Shown: positions 1 to 9,824 of the stretch, in pieces
Position numbering within the stretch: position 1 is the stretch's first letter
Layout of the letters: every line of letters starts with the position of its first letter
Origin: Planctomyces sp. SH-PL14
GTDB lineage: Bacteria > Planctomycetota > Planctomycetia > Planctomycetales > Planctomycetaceae
NCBI RefSeq assembly: GCF_001610835.1
Contig: NZ_CP011270.1
Location: forward strand, 2,684,001 to 2,748,000
DNA: 64,000 bases
Reading direction: 5' to 3'
Notes under the pieces: model-generated
Seen by the model: the letters and a program-made list of their open reading frames with translations, nothing else
What the model was told of the DNA's origin: nothing
Database searches by the model: none
Position numbers and translations under genes: made by a program

Positions 1-641
1 GAAGGCTCCACCTGCGGAACCCTGGGGATTGATACCACCGAGAAGTGCTCCTCGGAGTGACGGTCGTCGCAGGTCGAATACGACGGGTACTCACGTCAAG
101 TAGTTCAAAACGACTGTTGGCAGGGCGGCCCTTGTCGCTCCCCGGTGCGGCCGGTGGCTGTCTCGTGTGATTCCATGCGCCAATTCATCGGTGGTGGGAG
201 ACTCAGGCCAGGTTATCTCTTCATCAGAGTCTCTCCGGCTTCCCTTGCAACACCAAAGGCGGGTCGTCACCATCCTGTCGTGGCCAGAGGGTGACTGGGC
301 GAGGGGCCTCGAGACTAACGGGGCGTTAAAAGGGAAGGGGCCGCCATGAGGCAGTTCGTTCTGAACGTCTTCGCAATGGTGTCTAGATCGCATTTCTCGA
401 CCGCGACGACGCAGACGTCGATCCATCCGGAGAAGGCGAGGGGTCTCACTCCTTTCGGCCCTACAAAATGCGTGATGGGTGGCGCCGATGCTGAACTACG
501 AGAGCGAGATGAAGCAGACGCCCTTCATTTTCAGTAGGTTCAGATGCGAGGAATCCTCTGTAAGTGCTCGTTCGTTTGGCCTCAGGCATTAACAAGTGTA
601 TAAATATGTGCGTCGGTGTGATAATTGGCCGATCGTATCAA
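1..641. other. Region without a supportable gene
   Basis: About 640 bases of moderate GC. The open frames here are short, overlap each other on both strands and carry no recognisable motif. I see no tRNA, repeat or clear promoter. A GTG at 564 is in frame with the next gene and could extend it, but the added 26 residues do not resemble the start of that family. Confidence 0.5.
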
Positions 642-1334
642 ATGATTTTGGAGTCATTGCATGCCAAAGCGAAGTGCGCTTTTTCTATACTCTTGGTCGC
701 CTACGATTATGCCATCGATGTGCAGGTCGATCCTTGGCAATTCGCGGTGCAGGTTTCCGAACTTCGAAGTCTGGGATTGTCGTTAAGCGATCTCCGATGG
801 TTGGTTTTGAAGGGATTCGCCATTCATGGTCAGGAATGCACACTTCCCGGCGATTCGACTCGCTCGTTTCGCATTCTGCCGTATGCCTCGCTCGTTTTCT
901 CTGAAGGGATATGCGTGGCATTGAGTTCCCACGGTGCATCGGAACTGCGCAGGCATTGCGATGAATCAATGCGATCGGAGACTTCTTTCTCAGTATCAGA
1001 TTCAGCTGCGGCCGCGCAGTCCGTGTTACAAACTCCCTCCGCCGCACCTCGGACGGTGCCGATCTGGAAGAAGGAGATCCGGGAGCTCTGGTACCGCGAT
1101 CAATTGATCAAGCGTTTTCGCGTTCCTGCCGACTCTCAGGAGCGCATCCTGGATGCGTTTCAGGAAGATAAGTGGCCAGAGTGGATTGACGATCCGCTTC
1201 CACCGAAGAATGGGGCCGATTCGCGTCGGAGACTACGCGAGGCAATCAAGTCGCTGAACCGCAACCGAGCGGCCACGGCATTGAGATTCCATAGTAATGG
1301 AGATGGGATCCGAATTCATTGGGAATGCGAATAG
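642..1334 (+). CDS. Conserved hypothetical protein, planctomycete-type
   Basis: A 230-residue protein from ATG 642. The N-terminal part (SILLVAYDYAIDV, then WQFAVQVSELRSLGLSLSDL) and the C-terminal part (IRELWYRDQLIKRFRVPA, then a WPEWIDDPLPP stretch and SLNRNR near the end) recall a hypothetical family I associate with many planctomycete genomes, with a small structured N-terminal domain and a C-terminal DNA-binding-like segment rich in Arg and Trp. That recollection was not checked. A serine/alanine-rich linker separates the two parts. The family function is unknown. The gene stands alone, is AT-richer than the core genes of this window, and is followed by a short tandem repeat. An upstream GTG at 564 is an alternative start. 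Confidence 0.7.
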   Translation: MILESLHAKAKCAFSILLVAYDYAIDVQVDPWQFAVQVSELRSLGLSLSDLRWLVLKGFAIHGQECTLPGDSTRSFRILPYASLVFSEGICVALSSHGASELRRHCDESMRSETSFSVSDSAAAAQSVLQTPSAAPRTVPIWKKEIRELWYRDQLIKRFRVPADSQERILDAFQEDKWPEWIDDPLPPKNGADSRRRLREAIKSLNRNRAATALRFHSNGDGIRIHWECE

Positions 1335-1386
1335 CTTGCGTCCGAAGAGCCTTACGTTCTGATTGCCCAGGCGATTGGATCAATCG

Positions 1387-1419
1387 CCCCGGGAGTGCCC
1401 CGGGAGTGCCCCGGGAGTG
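1387..1419. repeat. 11-bp tandem repeat, three copies
   Basis: The unit CCCCGGGAGTG occurs three times in direct succession with no mismatch, in the 282-nt gap between the hypothetical gene and the redox operon. It may be simple replication slippage. No protein-binding site is recognised, and no promoter could be assigned with confidence to the operon that starts at 1617. Confidence 0.8.
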
Positions 1420-1616
1420 CATGTTGGCAACTCTCTCCACAGGTGCCAATGTGGCGTATGAGGAGGTCGAGCTACGGCCGCCCGGTGAGTCGTAGAACTC
1501 TTGCTATCCATCAAGACCAATATTCCAAAGCACGGCGGCGATAAGGCGCACGGTCAGAAAAATAGTAGGGATCTGAGGACTGTCCGTGACGTTTTCTCCG
1601 GAAAGCAGAGCCAATT

Positions 1617-4133
1617 ATGAAGCAGTGTTTCTCGCAATACATGCTCACATCCCTTCTGTTCCTCTTGATTGCACGCCTCCAGGCTGCGGACTCCCAGTCG
1701 TCGGCGGATTCCGGCTCCAAGCCGACTTATCTCGATCGCAATGCCTACGAAGACAGTTTTGCTTATTACGGGCCACAGGGATTGTGGAAGAAGTTTCAGA
1801 AGAGCGAGACGCTGCAGGCGGGACGTGACACCTGGTTCTTCTGGACGGGGGGGGATGGCCCAGGAGGAACCCAGAACTTTTACCGGGCTCTGAGTGTCTA
1901 CTCGTCGAGTCTCTCTCTTCAAGGCAAGATTCAGTTCTACACAGTGGCCCAGATGTCGCATCGGGATCGCTGGCAGAAGCTGGGGTTGATTAATGAACCG
2001 AATTGCGAAGAAGCCAAGGATCGCGACGAATACGGCCTGCGGCTGGATCGGTGGAAAGGGGATCCGAAGAACGCTTATCCCACGGATCCCCAATATGGCC
2101 GTCCGACTGGAGTCATCGGCCTGCGGATGTTCGACAATCCGAAATTCGACAAGACGAAGTGGGACTATGCCGGCTATTCAAAAGTCCCCGGAAAGTACGA
2201 GCCACCGCACTTGTTCGGGATTACGTGTGCCTTTTGCCACGTCGCATTCGATCCCCTCAACCCGCCTCAGGACCCCATTCGTCCGCGGTGGGAGAATCTC
2301 GCCGCCAACATCGGCAACCAATACCTCCACGAAGGCCGGCTTTTCTTTGGAACCGAGGGGCTCTTCCGATTTCATGAAAAGGAAGGGCTCGGCCCGGACG
2401 ACTTTGTCTGGCAGTACGGTGAGACCCAGCAGCGTGGAACTTCGGAGACCTCTCGCTTCAGTTACGACTTCCTGAACAATCCCAACACGATCAACCCCGT
2501 GTTCTATGTCGGGCAGCGAGTCCCCTTCTTTGAGACGACTCCCCCCGGTCTCCCCCAGCGAACATTGCACGTCCTCAAGGACGGGGCCGATTCCGTCGGG
2601 CTGGAGATGGGCTTGGCCCGCGTTTTCATCAACATCGGGATGGAAGGGCCCTACTGGATCGACCATCTCTGGAATCCTGTGAAAGGAACGCCGCAGCGGC
2701 CGATGCTTCTGGACGAGATTCGCCGCAAGGTGCCGGCCGAGCGGTTGAAGTATCTCGACGCCCGATATGCCGATGGCGGGCCGGGGACGGTCGGATATAC
2801 GCCCGATTGGCCCATGGGGAAAAGTTGGGCCCTGACCGAGGCGCGAATCCCCGCGCTCATTGCGTACCTCTCATCGTACGAGCCGATGCGGCTGAAAGAT
2901 GCCCCGGACGGCGCCAGGCACCTGCTCAATCCCTCCAAGTCCGAAGAGGCCGAGCGGCTCAAACGCGGCAAGATTCTCTTTGCCGATCATTGCGCCGAAT
3001 GCCACTCCAACAAGCAGCCATTTTATCTGCTGAAGGATGTTGAGGAGCGGCGTGAGTTCTACCGTCGTTCGGTCCTTGCCGACGACTTTCTGGATGGGAA
3101 CACGCTCAGCAGCGACGAGCGATACCCGGTCACGCGAATTCAGACGAATGCTGCCCGGTCGCTCGCCACGAACGCCATTGAAGGGGACCTCTGGGCCGAT
3201 TTCTCCTCGCGAGAATACAAAGCATTGCCCAGCGTGGGTGTCCTGAAATTTCCCAATCCCTATTTGGGAGAGGTGACGTTTACCGCGCCGGGAGGAGGGC
3301 GAGGCTACTACCGCCCCGCCTCGCTGGTCAGCCTGTGGGCGACTGCACCGTATCTGCACAACAATTCTGTTGGTCCGCTCATGTCGGACGACCGGATGAC
3401 CGTGCCCGACCCGTCGGTCAAGGAACGCGTCGTGCTCTTTCAACGTGGGATGGAGCAGATGCTGCTTCTGACCCCGAGGACGACGGTGATCAAAAGGACC
3501 ACCGAGGAATGCACGCTCGTTCCGCCAGAAGTGATTCGCCGGGTGGTGGTGGCCCTGGCCGTCCAAAAGGTCGCCAGGCACCTGGCACCCGCCATCGAGA
3601 ATGCCGTTGCCACACCGGAGCAGAAAGACGCGTTGGCCGCGGAAGCGGAACGCATTCTGAGCGAACGGTTCGATGACACGTTCGCGGGAGGCCTGTTGTT
3701 CGCCTCGGCGGCCGTCCAGGCGCTGGAGCAGCAGCAGGCCGCGCTGGTCGAGGCCTTGTCCTTGAAGCTCGAGGCCGAACTGTCGAAATCGAATGCGGCG
3801 AAGTCCATTGTTCGAGAGTTGCTTCCGAGCCTCCGGCCGACGCTGGAGTCCGGAGTGAAGTCCGGCATCGCCGACCTGCAATTGCTCGTCAGCATGAACT
3901 GGAGGCTGCCCAAAGACTTTCCGATCAACCTGCTGCTCAATCTGCGGGCCGACAAGGTGCCGTACGTCTTGATCTTGGCCGCCCAGACGGGATCAGACCC
4001 GACGGCTCTCTTCCAAGCCTTACTTCAACTGAGTGATTGTCCAGACCTCGTCGAGGATCACGGCCATCCGTTCGGGACGCAGCTCTCCGAGCTGGAAAAG
4101 CGAGACTTGATCGAGTTTCTGAAGACATTCTGA
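1617..4133 (+). CDS. Secreted dihaem c-type cytochrome, RoxA-like
   Basis: An 838-residue protein with a signal peptide (residues 1 to about 23, ending LQA). Two haem-c motifs are visible: CAFCH at residues 204-208, followed by a DPLNPPQDP loop, and CAECH at 459-463. Between them is KDGADSVGLEMG, and after the second is a WATAPYLHNNSVG block, the pattern of the MauG/cytochrome-c-peroxidase superfamily and especially of RoxA-type rubber oxygenases and their relatives. RoxA proteins are periplasmic or secreted and cleave polyisoprene with haem-bound oxygen. Here the inter-haem spacing is somewhat longer, and about 250 residues follow the usual end. The substrate is unknown; electron transfer or peroxidase activity is possible. 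First gene of a nine-gene operon; 20 nt separate it from the next. Confidence 0.75.
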   Translation: MKQCFSQYMLTSLLFLLIARLQAADSQSSADSGSKPTYLDRNAYEDSFAYYGPQGLWKKFQKSETLQAGRDTWFFWTGGDGPGGTQNFYRALSVYSSSLSLQGKIQFYTVAQMSHRDRWQKLGLINEPNCEEAKDRDEYGLRLDRWKGDPKNAYPTDPQYGRPTGVIGLRMFDNPKFDKTKWDYAGYSKVPGKYEPPHLFGITCAFCHVAFDPLNPPQDPIRPRWENLAANIGNQYLHEGRLFFGTEGLFRFHEKEGLGPDDFVWQYGETQQRGTSETSRFSYDFLNNPNTINPVFYVGQRVPFFETTPPGLPQRTLHVLKDGADSVGLEMGLARVFINIGMEGPYWIDHLWNPVKGTPQRPMLLDEIRRKVPAERLKYLDARYADGGPGTVGYTPDWPMGKSWALTEARIPALIAYLSSYEPMRLKDAPDGARHLLNPSKSEEAERLKRGKILFADHCAECHSNKQPFYLLKDVEERREFYRRSVLADDFLDGNTLSSDERYPVTRIQTNAARSLATNAIEGDLWADFSSREYKALPSVGVLKFPNPYLGEVTFTAPGGGRGYYRPASLVSLWATAPYLHNNSVGPLMSDDRMTVPDPSVKERVVLFQRGMEQMLLLTPRTTVIKRTTEECTLVPPEVIRRVVVALAVQKVARHLAPAIENAVATPEQKDALAAEAERILSERFDDTFAGGLLFASAAVQALEQQQAALVEALSLKLEAELSKSNAAKSIVRELLPSLRPTLESGVKSGIADLQLLVSMNWRLPKDFPINLLLNLRADKVPYVLILAAQTGSDPTALFQALLQLSDCPDLVEDHGHPFGTQLSELEKRDLIEFLKTF

Positions 4134-4153
4134 AACCAGCCGCGTGCAACTCC

Positions 4154-6349
4154 ATGGATGCCGCATTCGATTACATCGTGGTGGGAGCGGGAGCCGGAGG
4201 GGGCGTCGTTGCCTCGAGGCTGGCGCTGGCGGGCCATCGTGTGCTCGTCATTGAGGCCGGCGGCCCTGTCGAGAGCCGGAACTCGGAGGTGCCGCTGTTC
4301 CATCCTCATGCGTCCGAAGATCCGAGTCTAAGTTGGCGAATGTTCGTCCGGCACTATCCCGAAAATGTGCCTCGCGACTCGAAGGCCGCTTGCGACGGGC
4401 GGATCTTCTACCCGCGGGGCGCGGCTGTCGGCGGCAGCACCGCGGTCAACGCCATGATCGGCATCCTACCGCATCATTCCGACTGGGATGGTCTGGCCGC
4501 GATGACGAAGGACGAAACATGGAACAGCCGGGAGATGCATCGCTACTTCCGGAGAATCGAGCGCTGCCAGTACATCGCGATGCCGCTCGTCCGAGACGCG
4601 CACGAACTGAACCCGGGTGAGCACGGGTTCGAGGGATGGCTCCCGCTGAACCGCCCCGATCGGAGCGACGTGCTAGAGAGGCTTGACCCAGTCCTCACCC
4701 GGCTGATCGCCGCCGCCCTCTTCGCCAATTATCCCGAGCTGGCGAAGGCGTTTCGCCAGGTTCAAGATCAGTACAAAGCTGCCAAGCCGATCCTGCTGGA
4801 GCACGTGCGGCGCTCGATCGGGACGGTGCTCGATGCGGACAAGTTGCTGAACGACATCGGCCGCAGCGCGCTGCGAAACCTGGTGGCTTCGCAGAAGTCC
4901 CGCCGGGATGAACCGGAGACGATCAGCCACCTGACAGAAACGCTCCAGTCGCTGGGGGCAACGTTTCGGCAGATCCACGAGCATCCCCATGAGCTTGCAT
5001 TGCAGAAGCTGTTTCTGTTCGAAGCCTTCGGACGGTTGAAGCGAGTCCTCGCATCACTCGACAGCGTGCTGGACCCTAACGACATCCGGGTGCTGAACGA
5101 TCGCCGCCAAGGGGTCTTTTTCATTCCGCAAGCGATCGACGCTCGGACTGGAAAACGCGTGGGGACTGCGGACTTCCTGAACCATGTTCGCGAGGAGAAA
5201 CCCGGAAACCTGACCATCCAGTCCGGGGTCTACGTGTCGCGCGTCCTCCTGCAGGAGCATCAGAGTGGATACCGGGCCATCGGGGTTGAGTGCATTCCTG
5301 GCGAGCAGACCTTTGAGGGGGCACACCGTGGCCATCGGCGGGATCCGACGGGACCGCCGTTTCGGATTCTGGCTCGTCGCGAGGTCATTCTGTGCGCGGG
5401 CGCATTGAACACGCCAGCGCTGCTGTTGCTATCGGGAATCGGACCAAAGTGGGAAATCGAGCAGGCGAATTCGCGGCCGGAAAGTGCTTCAAAGATCGAG
5501 CCGCTGGTGGATCTGCCGGGTGTCGGCCAGAACTTGCATGACCGGTATGAGATCACAGTCCTGTACAGGATGAAGGAGTTCATTTCACTCCTGGCACATT
5601 GCGCCTGCGATCCGAATGGCTCGCTGGACGCAGATCCCGAATGGCAGCGATGGCAGCGCAGAGAGGGAGGGCCTTACGCCAGCAACGGCGCCGTCATCGG
5701 GTTCAGTCGTCGATCGCGGCCGGATCTGCTCGATCCGGATTTGTTCGTCCTCGGTCTGCCGGGCCGATTCGTCGGCTACAAGGTCGGTTATGCGCGCGAT
5801 CTGCTCGACGGTGACGGCCGAGCGTGTTGGAGCTGGGTGATCCTCAAAGGACATTCGCGAAACCGGAAGGGGACCGTGAAGCTGGCTTCCCGCGATCCGC
5901 TGGCGATGCCGGACATCTGTTTCCACTATTTCGACCCCCAGGATCCAGGCGATCAGGCCGATCTTGAGGACTTGCAGGAGGGGGTCCGCCTCGTTCGTGA
6001 ACTGATGTCTCGGGCTGAGGTGCAAGGGGCAGAAGAAGACGGAGCGCTGGCCGGAAGGGACGGGGCGGACCTGGCCGCCGCGATCCGGGCGGAAGCTTGG
6101 GGCCATCACGCCTGCGGCACGTGCCAGATCGGAGCGGACGACGACGCGGACGCGGTCTTGTCATCGGATTTTCGCGTGCGGGGAACGTGGAATCTTCGCG
6201 TCGTGGATGCGTCCGTGTTTCCGAACATTCCGGGCTTCTTCCTGGCGATGCCTGTTTACATGGCGGCCGAGAAGGCCGCTGACGTGATTCACGCCGCGAG
6301 TACAGCGCCTCCGGCCGGTCCAGCCCCCCTCCCCCGCTCCAAGACCTGA
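4154..6349 (+). CDS. GMC-family FAD-dependent oxidoreductase
   Basis: 731 residues from ATG 4154; upstream in-frame codons overlap the preceding gene and do not look like protein. The ADP-binding VGAGAGGG sits near residue 10, followed by the acidic strand end VIEAGG. The second GMC signature is GALNTPALLLLSGIGP, and the C-terminal catalytic region has HHACGTCQIG followed by VVDASVFPNIPGFF. Glucose-methanol-choline oxidoreductases oxidise alcohols using FAD; acceptors may be oxygen, quinones or cytochromes. An insertion of about 200 residues (roughly 160-350) makes it longer than typical choline dehydrogenases. No signal peptide is visible. Adjacency to dihaem cytochromes suggests cytochrome-linked oxidation. 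Confidence 0.85.
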   Translation: MDAAFDYIVVGAGAGGGVVASRLALAGHRVLVIEAGGPVESRNSEVPLFHPHASEDPSLSWRMFVRHYPENVPRDSKAACDGRIFYPRGAAVGGSTAVNAMIGILPHHSDWDGLAAMTKDETWNSREMHRYFRRIERCQYIAMPLVRDAHELNPGEHGFEGWLPLNRPDRSDVLERLDPVLTRLIAAALFANYPELAKAFRQVQDQYKAAKPILLEHVRRSIGTVLDADKLLNDIGRSALRNLVASQKSRRDEPETISHLTETLQSLGATFRQIHEHPHELALQKLFLFEAFGRLKRVLASLDSVLDPNDIRVLNDRRQGVFFIPQAIDARTGKRVGTADFLNHVREEKPGNLTIQSGVYVSRVLLQEHQSGYRAIGVECIPGEQTFEGAHRGHRRDPTGPPFRILARREVILCAGALNTPALLLLSGIGPKWEIEQANSRPESASKIEPLVDLPGVGQNLHDRYEITVLYRMKEFISLLAHCACDPNGSLDADPEWQRWQRREGGPYASNGAVIGFSRRSRPDLLDPDLFVLGLPGRFVGYKVGYARDLLDGDGRACWSWVILKGHSRNRKGTVKLASRDPLAMPDICFHYFDPQDPGDQADLEDLQEGVRLVRELMSRAEVQGAEEDGALAGRDGADLAAAIRAEAWGHHACGTCQIGADDDADAVLSSDFRVRGTWNLRVVDASVFPNIPGFFLAMPVYMAAEKAADVIHAASTAPPAGPAPLPRSKT

Positions 6350-6365
6350 GTCGAGGCCCCGAGAC

Positions 6366-7919
6366 ATGTCGAGCTCCGCTTTGTCGCTTCCGCATCCCGT
6401 GGAGAACGACCCGATTTTCCAGCCGCTCACATTCCGGTCGGGACTGACGGTCAAGAACCGTTTGTTCCGGTCGAACGTTTCGGGGCGGTTCGACCACTAC
6501 AACGGGCACGGAACCGACGCGCGAATCAACTGGGAGACCAGCTTCGCCCGGGGTGGGGTCGGTGGGATCATTTCGTCGTTTGTGCCGGTCCACGTCCGCG
6601 GCCGGATCCTTCCCAACTACGCGATGATCGACGACGACGACAAGATCATGTTCTGGACACGCCTGGCGCAGGACGTTCACGACGCGGGACGCCAAGCCTG
6701 GCCGGATGACACTGGATCGCAGAGGGAACCGTGTCAATATCTGCTCCAGCTGAGCCATTCCGGACGACAGCAGGACCAGGGTGGGGTCGAGAACCGATAC
6801 AAGCGGGCCCTCAGTTCCACCAGCCGGAACGACTATTTTCACGGGATCCTTTGCCAGGCGATGACCCGCCGCGAGATCCGGGAGGTGGTCCATCAGTTCG
6901 CCAAGGGGGCGGCGCGGGCGAAGGCGGCCGGGATCGACGGCGTCGAGTTGCATGCGGCCCACGGATATCTCTTCACGCAATTCCTCAGCTCGGCCATCAA
7001 CGATCGGAGAGACGAGTACGGTGGGTCGCTGAGGAACAGGGCGAGGTTCATGCTGGAGGTTATTGACGCCATCCAGCAGGAGGTCAATGGAAAAGACGGC
7101 CCGGAGACGCATCCGTGGTTCCATGTGCAGTTGAAGATCAACGCGGTGGACTTCGACAACGCGCTTTATCCGTGGCGGAACCGCGGAAACACGTTGGAGG
7201 AATCGCTAGAGCTGTGCGACCTGGCCGTTCACGACGGAATCGACGCTCTGCACATCTCCAGTGGAAGCATCTTTCCTCACCCGCGGAGCCCGGCGGGAGA
7301 TTTCCCCTTGTCGGAGGCGATCGACTGGTACGACGGCATGCTTTCCAGCGGCGTCAACGCCCGATTCAACTACTTCGTCTTCAAGGCGCCCATCATCGGG
7401 CCGCTCTTCCGGTGGTGGTGGAACTATCGCCGCGGCGTTCCTTTCGAGGCGATTCAGCTCGGCATCAACCTGGAGCTCGCCGCTGCTGTCAAAGAGCAGA
7501 CCCCGGCCGACGTGAAGGTCATCGTAACCGGCGGGTTCCAGCACGCGTTCGTTATCCGGGAAGCGCTGCGGTCCGGCAAGATCGACGCCGTCTCGATCGC
7601 CCGACCCCTGATCGCCAATCGCGACCTTCCCAAGCTGTTTCGCAAGGGGATGGACTGGGAGCATGCCTCGTGGATTCCAGACGGACAGTGGCCGATCCGA
7701 AATCGGAACCCCTGCACATACTGCAACAGGTGCCTGCTCAACGACCTCGAGAATCCGCTGGGCTGCTACGAACAGAGTCGCTATCCGGACTATGACGCCA
7801 TGATCCAAGAGGTCATGGAGGTGTTCACGCCCGATCCGAAATTCTGGAGCGTTTCCCCGCCCGGTCCGACACCCATTCCGCCTTCGACTCCGCCAAACGT
7901 TCCGCCCGGCCCCCAATAG
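6366..7919 (+). CDS. NADH:flavin oxidoreductase, Old Yellow Enzyme family
   Basis: 517 residues. The TIM-barrel signatures of the family are clear: LTVKNRLFRSN near the N-terminus, VELHAAHGYLFTQFLS with INDRRDEYGGSLRNR following, and the phosphate-binding VIVTGGFQ ... DAVSIARPLIANRDLP at the end of the barrel. A cysteine cluster CTYCNRC with a further Cys ten residues on (CX2CX2CX10C) resembles the iron-sulfur site of 2,4-dienoyl-CoA-reductase-like members, but the usual C-terminal NAD(P)H domain is absent and the protein ends in a proline-rich tail. It probably reduces an activated double bond. It lies 16 nt after the GMC gene, in the same operon. Confidence 0.85.
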   Translation: MSSSALSLPHPVENDPIFQPLTFRSGLTVKNRLFRSNVSGRFDHYNGHGTDARINWETSFARGGVGGIISSFVPVHVRGRILPNYAMIDDDDKIMFWTRLAQDVHDAGRQAWPDDTGSQREPCQYLLQLSHSGRQQDQGGVENRYKRALSSTSRNDYFHGILCQAMTRREIREVVHQFAKGAARAKAAGIDGVELHAAHGYLFTQFLSSAINDRRDEYGGSLRNRARFMLEVIDAIQQEVNGKDGPETHPWFHVQLKINAVDFDNALYPWRNRGNTLEESLELCDLAVHDGIDALHISSGSIFPHPRSPAGDFPLSEAIDWYDGMLSSGVNARFNYFVFKAPIIGPLFRWWWNYRRGVPFEAIQLGINLELAAAVKEQTPADVKVIVTGGFQHAFVIREALRSGKIDAVSIARPLIANRDLPKLFRKGMDWEHASWIPDGQWPIRNRNPCTYCNRCLLNDLENPLGCYEQSRYPDYDAMIQEVMEVFTPDPKFWSVSPPGPTPIPPSTPPNVPPGPQ

Positions 7920-7951
7920 CAGTCGCAACCCGACGTGAAGGCCAGCCCCCC

Positions 7952-9823
7952 ATGAGTGACACCGAACTTGTCCCGCCGATCGTCGTCGAGCGCCGCCGGC
8001 TTCGGCGGCGGGCTGTCGCGTTCATGGTCACATTGGCCCTGGCGGTGAGCTCGCTGGTCTACTGGTTGGTCCTCGCGGAGATCCCGGTGGACTATGTTCG
8101 CGACGAAGACCACTTCCTCCACGGGTCGATCGGCTCCGACTACGGCGGGGGGATTCCCCTGCGGATTTGGAAGATCCTGCCGGCGGTGTTTCCGGAATAC
8201 CTCCCGGACGGAGGACTCCAGTTCCGCTCGGCTCCCGATCGACGGTTCGCCTGGCGCGACGGGTACGCATCGTTCGGTTTCCTGATGGAGCCGGTCTCCG
8301 ACCTGAACGCCCCTCCGCTCCCGATCGGCTTCTCGCAGAGGCGTGTGCTCGTTGATCGGGTGGGCTTGAATTGCGCCCTGTGCCATACCAGCACGGTCCG
8401 CATCGTCAAGGGGATGAACATCCCCGAGGTCTATCCGCAACATAAGCCCCAGGTCATCGAGCGCCGCAGCATGGAGCCGCACGGCGTGCCCACCGAGAGC
8501 CTGCTGATCTATGGCATGCCGGCCAACACGGTGGACCTGGAAGCTTACTTTACCTTCCTCTTCCGGTGCGCCGAGGACTCCCGGTTCACGACAGAAGGGA
8601 TCATGCAGGCCGTGCGCCGGAGTGCCGAGGAAGAAGGGAATCCCTTGGCGAAGACCGACGACCTGATCCTCACTAGGGCCGTGCCGCTGCTCAAGGAAAC
8701 CCTCAGGCTACGCCGCCATCAGTTGAACTATCTCTCGTTGCTGCCGCATTCGCCGGGGGAGCCGGTGTCTCTTCGATTTGGCCCGGGACGGGTGGACACA
8801 TTCAATCCTTACAAGTCCATTCAGTTCGGGTTCCCTTACGACGGGACTTACGGCATTGCTGATTACCCCTCGATCTGGAACCAGCGGCCGCGGGAAGGCA
8901 TGCAGTTGCATTGGGACGGGAACAACCGCTCCGTCTTCGAGAGAAATATCAGCGCGTCGCTGGGGGCAGGCGCAACCCCTGTGTCGCTCGACTTCGACCG
9001 GATCCTCCGCGTCGCGGCCTGGATCGGTGCGCCTCCCATGGTGCCGTCGTCGGAGGAACCTGAATCGTTGATCGATCGCAGCCGGCCATATCCTGCGGCG
9101 GGCCAGATGCCGATCCCCAATTATCCGTTCGCCATCGACCGGACGCTGGCCGCGCGGGGGGCGGGCCTTTATGCGAAGCGCTGTGCCACGTGCCATGACT
9201 GGGACGGATCGCAAATTGGAACGGTCGAACCCATCGCCAGCATCGGGACCGATTCCGCGCGGCTCGACTCATACACCGAGGCCCTGCAGTCCAATCAGAA
9301 CCTGCTCGGAGCCGATCACTGGTGGCGGTTCAAGAATTTCCGCAAGACCAACGGATACGCCAACGGCCCTCTGGACGGAATCTGGGCCCGCGCGCCCTAT
9401 CTCCATAACGGCTCGGTTCCGACGCTGCTCGATCTATTCCGCAAGCCTTGCAATGAGGATGACCTCCACGAGCTGGGCCTCAATTCCGAGACCGACCTGG
9501 TCGCGCTCGCGACGAGTCCCTCGCGTGTGTCGAAATTGATTCAGAACGCCCGTGACCAGGGACTTCGTCCTCCGCTCTTCTTTCGCGGCGATGATGAGTA
9601 TGACCCGGTGAACGGGGGATTCCGTTGCGACCGGCCCTACTCGGTCGACGGCCGGAAGCTGTACCTGTTCAGCACCATCGAGATTCGATCCGATGGCGTC
9701 CGCACGCTCTTGGGCAACGGGCACCAAGGACACTACGGCGAGCGGTTTGGGACCGAGCTGAACGAAGGCGAGCGGCAGGCCGTCGTCGAATACCAGAAAA
9801 CGTTCGGGCAGCCTTCCCCCTGA
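7952..9823 (+). CDS. Membrane-anchored dihaem c-type cytochrome
   Basis: 623 residues with a basic N-terminus and one transmembrane segment (about residues 22-42), so the bulk lies outside the cytoplasm. Haem motifs are CALCH at 141-145 and CATCH at 411-415. The block RAPYLHNGSVPTLLDL after the second haem is the hallmark of the MauG/cytochrome-c-peroxidase-like superfamily. It is a paralogue of the protein encoded at 10264-12120: both share a GSIG ... IP N-terminal block and the FKNF/SFVKTxGY segment. A GAAGG sequence lies upstream of the ATG. It may act as a membrane-bound electron acceptor for the flavoenzymes or as an oxygenase. Confidence 0.8.
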   Translation: MSDTELVPPIVVERRRLRRRAVAFMVTLALAVSSLVYWLVLAEIPVDYVRDEDHFLHGSIGSDYGGGIPLRIWKILPAVFPEYLPDGGLQFRSAPDRRFAWRDGYASFGFLMEPVSDLNAPPLPIGFSQRRVLVDRVGLNCALCHTSTVRIVKGMNIPEVYPQHKPQVIERRSMEPHGVPTESLLIYGMPANTVDLEAYFTFLFRCAEDSRFTTEGIMQAVRRSAEEEGNPLAKTDDLILTRAVPLLKETLRLRRHQLNYLSLLPHSPGEPVSLRFGPGRVDTFNPYKSIQFGFPYDGTYGIADYPSIWNQRPREGMQLHWDGNNRSVFERNISASLGAGATPVSLDFDRILRVAAWIGAPPMVPSSEEPESLIDRSRPYPAAGQMPIPNYPFAIDRTLAARGAGLYAKRCATCHDWDGSQIGTVEPIASIGTDSARLDSYTEALQSNQNLLGADHWWRFKNFRKTNGYANGPLDGIWARAPYLHNGSVPTLLDLFRKPCNEDDLHELGLNSETDLVALATSPSRVSKLIQNARDQGLRPPLFFRGDDEYDPVNGGFRCDRPYSVDGRKLYLFSTIEIRSDGVRTLLGNGHQGHYGERFGTELNEGERQAVVEYQKTFGQPSP

Positions 9824-9824
9824 A

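Noticed and set aside
1387-1419. The three-copy 11-bp repeat considered as a CRISPR-like array or iteron
   Set aside because: There are no spacers between the units, only three copies, and no cas or replication gene nearby.
5844-7124. A 426-residue minus-strand frame across the GMC and OYE genes
   Set aside because: Both plus-strand genes have full family signatures; the minus frame crosses their boundary and is Pro/Arg-rich without motifs.
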